A DNA stretch of 55,167 nucleotides from Mesorhizobium sp. LHD-90 (GCF_030929505.1 NZ_JAVFVV010000023.1:1-55167), one strand, 5' to 3'. Counted from the stretch's first letter, positions 8,174 through 16,953 are shown. Translations and numbers: made by a program. Notes: generated from the letters alone by a model not told the origin.

Positions 8174-9247
8174 TCAGCTTCCCGCCTCGAAGACCGATCG
8201 CGGATTGTCCCGCATGAGGATGCCGAGGCTTGCCTCGTCCACGCCGTGGCGGCGAAGCCGGGGCAGGAAATGGCGCAGGATGTAGCCGTATCCGTTGCCG
8301 CCGTACCGCGTCAGCATCATCTTCAGGAAGACGTCGTGTGAGAGCAGGATGCGGTCGCGGTGTCCGCGCTCGATGAGCTTGACGATCGCCCGCGCCGCCT
8401 CTTCGTCGCTCGGGCACTGCACCTGCTGATCGGCATAGAAAAAATCCATGCCGATCATGTCATATTCAACGAACGCACCACGCGCGGCGAGCTCGCTCTG
8501 GTAGTCGAGATCGTCATGCGACGGATTCATATGGCAGAGGATGGTGTGGCGCAGGTCCGCTCCCTCTGCCTCTGCGATGTCGAGCACCTTGTGGCCGAGC
8601 CGGAACCAGCCGGGCAGGTGTACCATCAGCGGCAGGCCGGTGCGCGCCTGCGCGCGGGCGGCACCCCGCAGCGACTTTTCTTCCTCCGCCGTGAAGTCGG
8701 AGGAAACGCCGATCTCGCCGATCAGGCCGATCCTGACGTCGGTGCCGTCCACCCCGACGGTGGCCTCCCGAACGATCTCGTCGGCGATCTGGTCGATACT
8801 CATGCCGGCCACCTTGGCCGGATGCGAGCCGGCCAGATAGTAACCCGCGCCCATGACGATGTTCAGGCCTGAGGCTTTCGAGATGCGGCGCAATGCTGCC
8901 GGGTCGCGTCCGATACCCTGGCAGGTGGGCTCGACCACCGTATGGCCGCCGAGTTTCGCGAACTCCCTGAGTTCGGCGATCGCCAGCGGCTCGTCGTCCA
9001 GCGTGATATTGTGCTTGTTGACGAAGGGATCCTGGCGCAGTTCGCCGAGGATCTCGATGCAGACGAAGCTGGTCGCGAGATATTGCCGCTCCGGCGTCTT
9101 CGGCGCATGCCACCAGCAGCGGCAGTCGTTCAGTATGTGCTCGTGCATCAGCGTGACGCCGAGCGCGGAAGCCTCGATCGGCCCCGCCACCGTCATCACC
9201 TTGCCCGAGCGCACATGGGCTTCCGAAAGATCGCTCGCCATCGTCAT
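8174..9247 (-). CDS. Phosphotriesterase-family hydrolase (PHP-like, putative lactonase)
   Basis: A 357-residue metal-dependent TIM-barrel hydrolase. Visible ligands are the HEH motif near residues 35-37, GEIGVSSD at about residue 175, HLPG, CHMNPSHDD and SHDVF. The residue bridging the two metals appears to be Glu (in GEIG) rather than the carboxylated Lys of true phosphotriesterases; this is the arrangement of E. coli PHP. The C-terminal GYGYILRHFLPRLR and MRDNPRSVF also match PHP. Relatives hydrolyse lactones or phosphorylated sugar lactones. The ATG at 9247 overlaps the permease stop in ATGA, so the gene is co-translated with the ABC transporter. Hydrolysis of an imported lactone is the best inference; phosphotriester hydrolysis is unlikely as a physiological role. 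Confidence 0.85.
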   Translation of the reverse strand: MTMASDLSEAHVRSGKVMTVAGPIEASALGVTLMHEHILNDCRCWWHAPKTPERQYLATSFVCIEILGELRQDPFVNKHNITLDDEPLAIAELREFAKLGGHTVVEPTCQGIGRDPAALRRISKASGLNIVMGAGYYLAGSHPAKVAGMSIDQIADEIVREATVGVDGTDVRIGLIGEIGVSSDFTAEEEKSLRGAARAQARTGLPLMVHLPGWFRLGHKVLDIAEAEGADLRHTILCHMNPSHDDLDYQSELAARGAFVEYDMIGMDFFYADQQVQCPSDEEAARAIVKLIERGHRDRILLSHDVFLKMMLTRYGGNGYGYILRHFLPRLRRHGVDEASLGILMRDNPRSVFEAGS

Positions 9248-10245
9248 CGTTTCTTGCCGCCGAGGCGGAAACTGGTGGTGAAGATGCGGGTGTTGAGCCA
9301 GATCGCCACCAGGATGATCGCGCCAGTCACGATCTGCGTGAAGAACGGCGAAATATGCATCAGGATCAGTCCGTTGCCAATGACCGCGATGGTTAGCGTG
9401 CCCAGGATCGTTCCCAGGATGCTGCCGCGCCCCCCCATCAGCGACGTGCCGCCCAGAACCACCGCTGCGATCACCTGCAGTTCGAAGCCGACCGCCGCGT
9501 TGGAAGAACCGGACCCGAGGCGCGCGGCAATCAGCAGGCCCGAGATGGCACATGCCACGCCTGAGACGAGGTAGACGGACGCAACGATCCACTTCGCCGG
9601 CATGCCGACGCGGCGCGCGGCCTCGAGATTCGAGCCGACGGCGACGACCTGTCGCCCATACTTCGTCGAGGCGATCACCACATAGCCGACAATGGCGACC
9701 GCGGCGGCGATAAGGGCAGGGACGGGAATGCCGAGAAACTCGCCGCGGCCGAGCGCGAAGAAGCCCGGAACGCCGGTGATCGGGATCGAGTAGCCCTGGG
9801 TGAGATAGAGCGCGAAACCGCGCACGATGGACAGTCCCGCCAGCGTGACGATGAAGGCTGGTATGCCCTGATAGGCGACGAACCAGCCCTGGAGAATGCC
9901 CATCAGCCCGCCGAAGACGATCATGCCCACCACCACGACCGGCCAGGGATAGCCCATGGCAAGCACGATCGCAGCGACGGCGTTGACGAGCGCCACCTGC
10001 GACCCGACCGAAAGGTCGATGCCTCCAGTGATGATGACGAATGTCATCGCAACCGCGACGATGAGGATGGGTGCGGCCTGCCGTATGACGTTGAGGATGT
10101 TGCCCGCCGCCAGGAACGTGTCGGTCGTCGCCGCGAAGAATATGAGGCAGCCGAGGAAGAAGGCGGTGATGGAGAGTACCTGCGCATGCTCGCTTATGAA
10201 GTCGGCGAGCGGCGAGCCTGCCGCGCGTTCGGTATAGGCGGTCAA
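9244..10245 (-). CDS. CUT2-type sugar ABC transporter permease (RbsC-like)
   Basis: A 333-residue inner-membrane permease with about eight to ten hydrophobic helices. The family hallmark TGGIDLSVGSQVAL is near residues 76-89, and the EAA-like VAVGSNLEAARRVGM loop contacts the ATPase. I place the start at a TTG (10245) because its bases overlap the ATPase stop (TTGA), a GGGGGAG ribosome binding site lies about eight bases upstream, and there is no ATG before residue 63. A single permease gene implies a homodimer, as in ribose transporters. Confidence 0.9.
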   Translation of the reverse strand: MTAYTERAAGSPLADFISEHAQVLSITAFFLGCLIFFAATTDTFLAAGNILNVIRQAAPILIVAVAMTFVIITGGIDLSVGSQVALVNAVAAIVLAMGYPWPVVVVGMIVFGGLMGILQGWFVAYQGIPAFIVTLAGLSIVRGFALYLTQGYSIPITGVPGFFALGRGEFLGIPVPALIAAAVAIVGYVVIASTKYGRQVVAVGSNLEAARRVGMPAKWIVASVYLVSGVACAISGLLIAARLGSGSSNAAVGFELQVIAAVVLGGTSLMGGRGSILGTILGTLTIAVIGNGLILMHISPFFTQIVTGAIILVAIWLNTRIFTTSFRLGGKKR

Positions 10246-11042
10246 TGGCGTTCTCCCCCGACGATGAGTTTCACGAGCTCTTCGAGGTTGGTGTTGCCGA
10301 TGTCGCGTTCGGCGACCTTGGTGCCTTCGTACATGACGGCGATGCGGTCGCAGACGCGGAAGAGATCCTGCAGGCGATGGGTGATCAGAACGACGGACAC
10401 GCCCTTGGCCTTCACCCGATTGATCAGCGCGAGGACGGCCTCCACTTCCGCGACGGCGAGCGCCGACGTGGGCTCGTCCATGATCAGAACCTTCGGGTTG
10501 AAGGAGGCGGCGCGCGCGATCGCGATGGCCTGGCGCTGACCGCCGGACAGTTTCTCGACCTTGGCGGAGAGCCGGGGAATGCGGATCTCCAGCGCGTCGA
10601 GCATGGCGCGCCCTTCCCGCAGCATGCGCGAGTGGTCGAGGAACGGCCCTCGCGTCGGCTCGCGTCCGAGAAAAAGATTGCCGACCACGTCGACATGGTC
10701 GCAAAGGCTCAGATCCTGGAACACCATCTCGATGTTGCGGGCGCGCGCGTCGGCCGGGCCGGTCAGGCGCACCTCTTCGCCGTCGATGGCGATCGTCCCG
10801 TCGTCCGGCAGATAGGTGCCGGAGACGATCTTGGTCAGCGTCGATTTTCCCGCCGCATTGTCGCCCACGAGGCCAAGGCATTCGCCCGGAAAAAGATCGA
10901 GGTCGACGCCACGCAGCGCCTGGTGCGAGCCGAAGGTCTTGCGGATGTTGCGCAGCGAGACGCGCGGCACCCGTTGCGAGCCCGGCTGCCGGGAGAGTTT
11001 TTCTCCCCCGGCCCCGGCGTTTGGTTGTGTTGCCTCAGGCAT
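10242..11042 (-). CDS. CUT2-type sugar ABC transporter ATP-binding protein, single domain
   Basis: A 266-residue ATPase. Walker A reads GDNAAGKST (usually GENGAGKST), the signature is LSGGQRQ, Walker B is VLIMDEPTSAL, and the switch His is in ITHR. CUT2 systems normally use a double-length ATPase of about 500 residues; this is the single-domain (FrcA-like) version, which works as a homodimer. I chose the ATG at 11042 (TGATG overlap with the binding-protein stop) over the GTG immediately before it. The order binding protein, ATPase, permease with overlapping genes indicates one transcript. Confidence 0.92.
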   Translation of the reverse strand: MPEATQPNAGAGGEKLSRQPGSQRVPRVSLRNIRKTFGSHQALRGVDLDLFPGECLGLVGDNAAGKSTLTKIVSGTYLPDDGTIAIDGEEVRLTGPADARARNIEMVFQDLSLCDHVDVVGNLFLGREPTRGPFLDHSRMLREGRAMLDALEIRIPRLSAKVEKLSGGQRQAIAIARAASFNPKVLIMDEPTSALAVAEVEAVLALINRVKAKGVSVVLITHRLQDLFRVCDRIAVMYEGTKVAERDIGNTNLEELVKLIVGGERH

Positions 11043-11992
11043 CACTTGAAGATCGCCCGGTAAGGTTCGACATTCTCCTTGGTGACGATCGTCACCGGCA
11101 CCGCGATGTTGGCCTCCACCGATCCGCCCTCGGATAGCGTCTTCAGGGCGTCGACCGCGGCAGCACCCATCGCAGCCGGATCCTGCTGGATGACGGCCGC
11201 GACATAACCTGCGTCGATGCCGGCAATCGCCTGAGCGGTCAGGTCCCAGCCGAACAGCTTGACGGAAGATTGCTTGCCCTGGCTTTCCACGGCGGCGATG
11301 GCGCCCATCAGCGCGGGTTCTCCGGTCGCGTAGACGGCGGTCATGTCGGGATTGCCGGTTATCAGGTTCTCCGAGGCGGCGAGCGCGTTGTCCTGGATGT
11401 TCTGTCCGTCGACCACGCCGGCCTTGTCGATTCCGGCGGCGCCTTCCAGCGATTTTTCGAAACCTTCCTGCCGGACGTTCTGGATGAAGGAGTTCAGCGC
11501 GCCGACGACGCCGTACTTTGCCTTGCCACCCATGTTGGCCTTGACGTAGTCGAGGAAGAACGCGCCCATGTCGGCGCCGGCCTTGGCGTTGTCGACGCCG
11601 ATCTGCGCCTTCTGCGGACCCTGCGGCAGGATGGCGTCGATGGCGACGACCGGGATGCCGGCATCTGCCGCCTGATGTACGGCCGGCATGATGCCGTTGA
11701 CGTCGATGGCGACGACGGCGATTCCCGCCACCTTCTGCTGGATATAGGTCTCGATCGCGCTGTTCTGCGCCGCCGGGTCGTTGTTGGCATTGAAGATCAC
11801 CAGCTTGATGCCAGCCGCGTCGGCGGCCTTCTGGGCGCCCTCGTTCATCTGGTTGAAGAACAGCGCCTGCTGGTTGATCTGCACGAGGGCGAAGGTCTTG
11901 TCCTGCGCCATCGCCGGACCGAAGGTCAGGCCGGCGAGCGCGGTCGCTGCCAAGGCGGCTGCGACGGTTCTGCGGGTAAAGGTGAATGTCAT
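11042..11992 (-). CDS. CUT2-type periplasmic sugar-binding protein (Peripla_BP_4)
   Basis: A 316-residue precursor with a Sec signal peptide: a basic start (TFTFTRR), a hydrophobic core and a likely cut after AMA before QDKTF (about residue 29). The mature part has the ribose-binding-protein fold, with NEGAQKAADAAGIKL, VAGIAVVAIDVNG and GVDNAKAGADMG. It captures the substrate for the ATPase and permease that follow. It begins 39 bases after the LacI stop, with no room for much regulation between, so I read regulator and transporter as one transcript. Ligand unknown; relatives bind furanoses and pyranoses. Confidence 0.92.
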   Translation of the reverse strand: MTFTFTRRTVAAALAATALAGLTFGPAMAQDKTFALVQINQQALFFNQMNEGAQKAADAAGIKLVIFNANNDPAAQNSAIETYIQQKVAGIAVVAIDVNGIMPAVHQAADAGIPVVAIDAILPQGPQKAQIGVDNAKAGADMGAFFLDYVKANMGGKAKYGVVGALNSFIQNVRQEGFEKSLEGAAGIDKAGVVDGQNIQDNALAASENLITGNPDMTAVYATGEPALMGAIAAVESQGKQSSVKLFGWDLTAQAIAGIDAGYVAAVIQQDPAAMGAAAVDALKTLSEGGSVEANIAVPVTIVTKENVEPYRAIFK

Positions 11993-12031
11993 CGATCTAT
12001 CCTCTGGTTGGTTGATCCGTTTCCGTTGCGA

Positions 12032-13057
12032 TTATTGTTTCGGCGGCGGCGCAACGGAGCTCCGCACGACGATTTCCACGGGCAGCAGTTCCTCGCCATG
12101 CGAGGTTTCGGACTGCTCCCAATCCGTTTCGAGAAGAAGCGCCAGCGCGCGCTCGCCGATGGCGCGCACGGGCTGCCTGATGGCGGTCAGCGGCGGTGCG
12201 AAGAGGTGCAGCGGCCCGACGTCGTCGAAGCCGATGATCGAGAGATCCCGCGGGATCGAGACGCCCTGCGCCCGAAGCACTTCGATCAGGCCGATGGCGA
12301 TCTCGTCCGAACTGGCGAAGATGGCTGTGGCCGGCAAACCCTCATCGAGGAAGCGCCGCGCCGCCTGCCGGCCGAACTCGACGGTGTATTCGCCGCCGTA
12401 GCGAAACAGCCGCGCTGCTCCCGCAGTGCCTTCCATCATCGCCTGTTCCAGCCCCTGGAAACGGCGGCGGGTGCTGATCATGCCCTCCACGCCGCCGACA
12501 TAGAGTACATTTCTGTGGCCGTTCTCGGCCAGGTGCTTGCCGGCCAGGTAGCCGCCCTGCACATTGTCGCAGAAAAGCTTCGGCACGGTCGTGCCCGGCA
12601 CGTCCTCGTCGACGACCACCACCTTGCCGGTGCGATTGATGAGGTTGGCCAGTTCGCCGTCGTCGGGGTGGTTGGTGACGAAGACCAGCCCGTCGACATG
12701 GTTGCGCTCCAGCATGCGGAGATAGGCGACCTCGCGGCCGGAGCGGTTCAGGGTCGCGTAGAGCGACAGCGCCTTGGCCTCGCCATCCGCCTTCTGTTCG
12801 ACGGCGGCGACGAGGGTGGCGAAGAACGGATTGGCGATATCCGGAACGACGAGGCCGATCGTGTCGGAGCGGCCGCGGCTCAGTCTGCGGGCGTGCGGAT
12901 TCGGCTCGTATCTGAGATCGGCAATGGCAGTTTCGATGCGCTGGCGTGTCTCCGTGGGGAGTTCGAGCGAGCCGTTGAGGAGGCGGGACACGGTGGTGAC
13001 AGACACGCCGGCCGCGACGGCGACATCCTTCAGGCTCGTGGCTCGCTCCTTCGACAT
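12032..13057 (-). CDS. LacI family transcriptional regulator
   Basis: A 341-residue LacI/GalR regulator. The N-terminal headpiece shows SLKDVAVAAGVSVTTVSRLLNG (about 8-29) with the hinge NPHARRLSRGRSDTIGLVVPD (about 53-73), followed by a periplasmic-binding-protein-like effector domain. It is the first gene of the transcript carrying the ABC transporter, hydrolase and amidotransferase-like genes. Two palindromes matching LacI-type operators lie 31 to 55 bases upstream of its ATG, over the predicted transcription start, so autoregulation together with the whole operon is likely. The inducer should be the transported substrate or a metabolite of it. Confidence 0.93.
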   Translation of the reverse strand: MSKERATSLKDVAVAAGVSVTTVSRLLNGSLELPTETRQRIETAIADLRYEPNPHARRLSRGRSDTIGLVVPDIANPFFATLVAAVEQKADGEAKALSLYATLNRSGREVAYLRMLERNHVDGLVFVTNHPDDGELANLINRTGKVVVVDEDVPGTTVPKLFCDNVQGGYLAGKHLAENGHRNVLYVGGVEGMISTRRRFQGLEQAMMEGTAGAARLFRYGGEYTVEFGRQAARRFLDEGLPATAIFASSDEIAIGLIEVLRAQGVSIPRDLSIIGFDDVGPLHLFAPPLTAIRQPVRAIGERALALLLETDWEQSETSHGEELLPVEIVVRSSVAPPPKQ

Positions 13058-13087
13058 CTAAGCGTCCGACAATCGCAAGTTGCTCGG

Positions 13088-13112
13088 TAAAGCGGTTTAG
13101 TAAAGCGCTTTA
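13088..13112. promoter_or_regulatory. Tandem LacI-type operators
   Basis: TAAAGCGCTTTA (13101-13112) is a perfect palindrome with the central CG step typical of LacI-family operators. TAAAGCGGTTTA (13088-13099) is the same sequence with one change. The centres are 13 bases apart, just over one helical turn, so two dimers could bind side by side. They sit directly downstream of the predicted -10 of the promoter for the LacI gene. Confidence 0.8.
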
Positions 13113-13114
13113 CC

Positions 13115-13143
13115 ATTAAGGAGCGAAGCCTCCGCGGAGTCAA
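13115..13143 (-). promoter_or_regulatory. Predicted promoter of the LacI-ABC operon
   Basis: On the minus strand TTGACT (13143-13138) and CTTAAT (13120-13115) are separated by 17 bases, a plausible housekeeping promoter. Transcription would start around 13108, inside the palindromic operators, which fits steric repression. Confidence 0.55.
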
Positions 13144-13242
13144 GAGGGTTTGCCCGCTGTCGACTATGCAGGTCGCCGCGCGGGGACAGGAAAAGTGATG
13201 GTGGTTGACTGGCCGAGCTGCAGGGCAGCGGCAGCGCCAATA

Positions 13243-14121
13243 TCAGCCGGCGAAGCGCGGCTCCGGCACGCCCCGGACGCCGAGCCCAGTGATGGCGAAC
13301 AGGCTGCCGCGCAGCACACCGTCGTGGGGGAAACGGGGCAGTGGCGGCTTCGCCATGGAGGTGACGTAGAGAATGTCGAGGTTCGGTCCGCCGAACATGA
13401 CGCTGGTCACCTTCTTCACCGGCATGTCGATGACGCGGTCGACCGTGCCGTCCGGCGCGTAGCGGACCACCTTGCCGTCATAGACCTGCGCGTTCCACAA
13501 AAATCCTTCCGCGTCGACCGTCGAGCCGTCGGCGGCGCCGCCCCTGGAGGTGTCGATCTTGGTGAAGGTGCGGCGGTTGGAAACGCTGCCGGTATCCTGG
13601 TCGTAGTCGTAGGCCCAGATTTCACCCGACCACGAATCGGCGAAATAGAAGATATTGCCGTCCGGGCTCCAGCACGGGCCGTTGGAGACGATGACGCCAG
13701 TTTCCACTTGAGTGACGGTGAAATCCGGATCGAACCGGTAGAGCGCGCCATAGGGGCCGGTTTCCTGGCTGTCCATGGTTCCGGCGAAGAAGCGTCCCCG
13801 GCGGTCCACCTTGCCGTCGTTGATCCAGTTGGTCGGACGGTCGGGTTCGATCTCGGCGATGAGCGGGCATTCGCCAGTCCCGAAATCGAGCGCGTGGAAG
13901 CCCTTCGCCAGCGAGCAGATGGCGCCCTTGCCGTCCTTGCGGATAGCAATGGAGCCAACGCGCGACGGCACGTCCCAGGCGCGTATCTCGCTGCCTTCAG
14001 CCGTGGCGCGGAACACCCTCATGCCTGCGGCGTCGATCCAGTAGAGCCGCTGCTGCTCAACGTCCCACAGCGGACCTTCGCCCAGCGTGGTCTTCACGTC
14101 TACGACGACTTCGATCTTCAT
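13243..14121 (-). CDS. SMP-30/gluconolactonase family protein, copy 1
   Basis: A 292-residue six-bladed beta-propeller of the SMP-30/regucalcin family. It has the conserved LGEGPLWD metal-binding start (Glu at about residue 15), NDGKVDRRGRFFAGTM with the Asn/Asp ligands (about 101-115), SNGPCWSPDG, and DGSTVDAEGFLW with its Asp. The family opens sugar-acid lactones such as glucono-, gulono- or xylonolactone with one divalent metal. ATG at 14121 follows GGGAGG by seven bases; a TTG just before it is rejected. It is the last gene of the GntR-linked operon and a tandem paralogue of the next gene, sharing most motifs. Confidence 0.9.
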   Translation of the reverse strand: MKIEVVVDVKTTLGEGPLWDVEQQRLYWIDAAGMRVFRATAEGSEIRAWDVPSRVGSIAIRKDGKGAICSLAKGFHALDFGTGECPLIAEIEPDRPTNWINDGKVDRRGRFFAGTMDSQETGPYGALYRFDPDFTVTQVETGVIVSNGPCWSPDGNIFYFADSWSGEIWAYDYDQDTGSVSNRRTFTKIDTSRGGAADGSTVDAEGFLWNAQVYDGKVVRYAPDGTVDRVIDMPVKKVTSVMFGGPNLDILYVTSMAKPPLPRFPHDGVLRGSLFAITGLGVRGVPEPRFAG

Positions 14122-14147
14122 CAAGAATCCTCCCGAAATGGAAATGC

Positions 14148-15020
14148 TCAGCCGCGGAAGCGCGGCTCCTCGATGCCGCGCACGCCAAGGCCATGGATGG
14201 CGAACAGGAAACCCGCCTCGCGCTCGCGGTGGTATTCGTACTGGTGCGGCCGAGCCATCGACGTGACATAGGCGATGTCGAGGTTCGGTCCGCCGAAAAT
14301 GAGGCTGGTGGTGGAATTCACCGGCAGGCCGACAATGCGGTCGACGACGCCGTTCGGATCGAAGCGGATCAGCCGGCCCGAATAGACCTCGCAGCTCCAG
14401 ACAAAACCTTCCGCGTCGACGGTGGCGCCGTCTGGCAGACCGCGCTGCTTGTCGAAGCTGGTGAAGACGCGACGAGAGCGGACGTTGCCGGTCGCCGTGT
14501 CGTAGTCATAAGCCCAGATGAGCTTTCTGCCCGTATCGGCGAAATAGAAGGTCTTGCCGTCCGGACTCCAGCACGGTCCGTTGGAGCAGACGATGCCGGT
14601 GTCGAGCGTGTGGACGGACAGGTCCGGATCGAGGCGGAACAGTTTCCCCACCGGCTCGCTCTCCTCGAAGTCCATGGAGCCGGCGACGAAGCGGCCCTGC
14701 CGGTCGACCTTGCCGTCGTTCATGCGCGGCCGCAGCTCGCCGGGCTGGGTCTCGGCGATGCGCTCGGCCGCGCCGGTCTCGAAGTCGAATGTGTAGAAAC
14801 CATCGCGCAGCGAGAGGATGGCGCCGCCTTTCTCGCGCAGCGCCATGGAGCCGATCGGCTCCGGCAACATCCAGCTCCGGCGATCTCCGCCCGAGGCGTC
14901 ACAGCTATGGATCGCCGGCCCGTAGGAATCGATCCAGTAGAGCCGCTGCTCGCGGACGTCCCACAGCGGCCCTTCGCCGAGCTGGTCCGGCCGGTCGCTC
15001 AGGATCTCGATGCGCAGCAT
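14148..15020 (-). CDS. SMP-30/gluconolactonase family protein, copy 2
   Basis: A 290-residue beta-propeller lactonase, paralogous to the gene 26 bases downstream. Motifs are LGEGPLWDV, MNDGKVDRQGRFVAGSMD, SNGPCWSPDGKTFYFADTG and DGATVDAEGFVW, so the metal ligands (Glu, Asn, Asn, Asp) seem intact in both copies. The two differ mainly in the loops over the active site (for example SGGDRRSW against AEGSEIRAW), which suggests different lactones or stereoisomers rather than redundancy. It follows the BKACE gene by 17 bases in the same transcript. Confidence 0.9.
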   Translation of the reverse strand: MLRIEILSDRPDQLGEGPLWDVREQRLYWIDSYGPAIHSCDASGGDRRSWMLPEPIGSMALREKGGAILSLRDGFYTFDFETGAAERIAETQPGELRPRMNDGKVDRQGRFVAGSMDFEESEPVGKLFRLDPDLSVHTLDTGIVCSNGPCWSPDGKTFYFADTGRKLIWAYDYDTATGNVRSRRVFTSFDKQRGLPDGATVDAEGFVWSCEVYSGRLIRFDPNGVVDRIVGLPVNSTTSLIFGGPNLDIAYVTSMARPHQYEYHREREAGFLFAIHGLGVRGIEEPRFRG

Positions 15021-15037
15021 GATCTCCTCCGGGTCGC

Positions 15038-16000
15038 TCAGAAGGCGACCTTGTCGCCGCCCTTCAATTCAAGGATGGCGCGCGCCTCGTCCGGCGTGGC
15101 GACCTCCAGGCCGAGACCCTCAATGATCTTGCGGGCGAGGTGCACCTGCTCGGCGTTGGATTTGGCCAGCCTGCCCTTGCCGGCCCACAAAGAATCCTCC
15201 AGGCCGACTCGGATGTTGCCGCCGAGCGCCGCCGCCTGCGCGGCGATGCGCAACTGGCTGGCGCCGGCCCCCAGCACCGACCAGCGGAAGGCGTCGCCGA
15301 ACAGCCGGTCGGCGGTGCGCTTCATATGGGCGACGTCTTCCGGGTGCGTGCCGATGCCACCGAGCAGGCCGAACACCGACTGCACGAAGAAGGGCGGCTT
15401 CACCAGGCCGCGCTCGGCGAAATGCGCGAGGTTGTAGAGATGGGCGATGTCGTAGCACTCGAACTCGAAGCGCGTGCCGTTGTCGTAGCAGGTCGCAAGG
15501 ATGTACTCGATGTCCTTGAACGAGTTGCGGAAGACGAGGTCTTTCGTCGCCTCCAGATGCGGCTTCTCCCAGTCGAACAGAAAAGTCTCGTATTTGTCGG
15601 CGAGATGGTAGAGGCCGAAATTGATCGAGCCCATGTTGAGCGAGGCGACTTCCGGCTTGAATTTTGCGGCCGGCCGCACGCGCTCTTCCACCTTCATATA
15701 GGGGCTGCCGCCGGTGGTGATGTTGATCGCGGCTTTGGTGCCCTGCTTGATGCGCGGCAGGAAGCGCGCAAAAGCCTCGGGCGTCTGGTCGGGCTTGCCG
15801 GTTTCGGGGTCGCGGGCATGCAGGTGCAGGATCGCCGCGCCCGCCTCCGCCGCGGCGATCGCCTCGGAGGCGATCTGGTCGGGGGTGATCGGCAGGTAGG
15901 GCGACATGGTCGGCGTGTGGATGGCGCCGGTCACCGCGCAGGTGATGATGACCTTGCCTTTTGCCGTCGAGCCGCTCGACTTGCGGGTGGTCTCGTTCAT
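15038..16000 (-). CDS. Beta-keto acid cleavage enzyme (BKACE, DUF849), copy 1
   Basis: A 320-residue zinc-dependent TIM-barrel enzyme. BKACE hallmarks: CAVTGAIHTPTMSP near the N-terminus, the zinc pair HLHAR (about 59-63), NITTGGSP, SLNMGSINFG, PPFFVQSVFGLLGGIG, HMKRTADRLFG, and RVGLEDSLW carrying the third zinc ligand Glu. The family joins a beta-keto acid with acetyl-CoA to give acetoacetate and a new acyl-CoA; lysine fermentation (Kce) and dehydrocarnitine cleavage are known examples. Its ATG overlaps the stop of the dehydrogenase upstream (ATGA), so the enzyme that makes the keto acid and the one that cleaves it are probably made together. A close paralogue is at 24975-25904. Confidence 0.92.
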   Translation of the reverse strand: MNETTRKSSGSTAKGKVIITCAVTGAIHTPTMSPYLPITPDQIASEAIAAAEAGAAILHLHARDPETGKPDQTPEAFARFLPRIKQGTKAAINITTGGSPYMKVEERVRPAAKFKPEVASLNMGSINFGLYHLADKYETFLFDWEKPHLEATKDLVFRNSFKDIEYILATCYDNGTRFEFECYDIAHLYNLAHFAERGLVKPPFFVQSVFGLLGGIGTHPEDVAHMKRTADRLFGDAFRWSVLGAGASQLRIAAQAAALGGNIRVGLEDSLWAGKGRLAKSNAEQVHLARKIIEGLGLEVATPDEARAILELKGGDKVAF

Positions 16001-16944
16001 TTTCCAAACTCCTCGTCGGATTTAGTCTTGTGCGCGGCCAGCGCCATCAGCCGGCGGTCGCGCCAGACCTGGCGCTCGACCAGTTTTTCCCTGGGCACCT
16101 TGCCGCGCCTGTCGGCCTCGACGGTCTTCATCACCTCGCCGGCCCAGTCGACGCGCCGCAGCATCTGCGGGAAGATGTTGGAGTAGATCGACTGGTAGCG
16201 CTCGACATAGTCGCGCACGCCGCCCGGCGCGTTGAGGTCGATGGTCTCGAACGGCCCCATGAACGACCAGCGCAGCGCCAGCCCGTCGCGGATGCCGATG
16301 TCGACATCCTCGACGCTCGCATAGCCGTCGGCCACGAGCCGGAACGCCTCTTCGAGAAGCGCGCCCTGCATGCGGTTCATGATGAAGCCGTCGAGTTCGC
16401 GCTTCATCACCAGCGGCGCATGGCCGGCGGAAATGAGGAAGGCGCGGGTCTTTTCAATTGTCTCGGGTGAGGTCCACGGCGCCGGCACCACTTCGGCGGC
16501 GGGAACCAGATAGGGCGGGTTGATCGGATGCACGACCAGGCAGCGATGGCGGCCGTCGAGATGCTCGGTGAAGGTCGACGGCAGCAGCGCCGAGGTCGAG
16601 GACGCGATCACCGCGTCGGGTTCGGCGGCGGCGTCGATACGCGAAAAGATGTCGCGCTTGATGTCGCGGTTTTCCGGCGTGTTCTCCTGGATATGGGTCG
16701 CGCCCGCAAGCGCCTCGCCGAGATCGGCGACGACGGCGATGCGGGAAAGCACCTCGTCCGGTGCCTGTCCGCGCAGCAGCTCGTTGGCGGCGAGATCACC
16801 GAGCACGCCGGCGATGTAGCCGCGTGCCCCTTCGGTGGCCTCGGGCAGATGGTCCCAGAGCCTGACCTCATGACCGGCGCGGGCGAAACTGATCGCCCAC
16901 GCCCGCCCGATGAAGCCGCTTCCAACGATGGTTACCTTGGTCAT
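15997..16944 (-). CDS. 3-hydroxyacid dehydrogenase, lambda-crystallin / L-gulonate 3-dehydrogenase / carnitine dehydrogenase type
   Basis: A 315-residue member of the 3-hydroxyacyl-CoA dehydrogenase superfamily. The Rossmann motif GSGFIGRAWAISFA (about 8-21) is followed by Asp in RLWDH, indicating NAD preference. HPINPPYLVPAAEVVP contains the catalytic His; this form, rather than GHFFNP of fatty-acid enzymes, marks the lambda-crystallin (L-gulonate 3-dehydrogenase) and carnitine dehydrogenase branch. DGFIMNRMQGALLEEAFRL and SFMGPFETIDLNAPGG also match that branch. It should oxidise the 3-hydroxyl of a free acid to a 3-keto acid, the right substrate class for the overlapping BKACE. Exact substrate unknown. 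Confidence 0.88.
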   Translation of the reverse strand: MTKVTIVGSGFIGRAWAISFARAGHEVRLWDHLPEATEGARGYIAGVLGDLAANELLRGQAPDEVLSRIAVVADLGEALAGATHIQENTPENRDIKRDIFSRIDAAAEPDAVIASSTSALLPSTFTEHLDGRHRCLVVHPINPPYLVPAAEVVPAPWTSPETIEKTRAFLISAGHAPLVMKRELDGFIMNRMQGALLEEAFRLVADGYASVEDVDIGIRDGLALRWSFMGPFETIDLNAPGGVRDYVERYQSIYSNIFPQMLRRVDWAGEVMKTVEADRRGKVPREKLVERQVWRDRRLMALAAHKTKSDEEFGK

Positions 16945-16953
16945 GTCCGATCC

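Noticed and set aside
11270-13090. Plus-strand open frame of 606 codons over the binding-protein and LacI genes
   Set aside because: Antisense to two clear families; composition is that of a mirrored high-GC frame.
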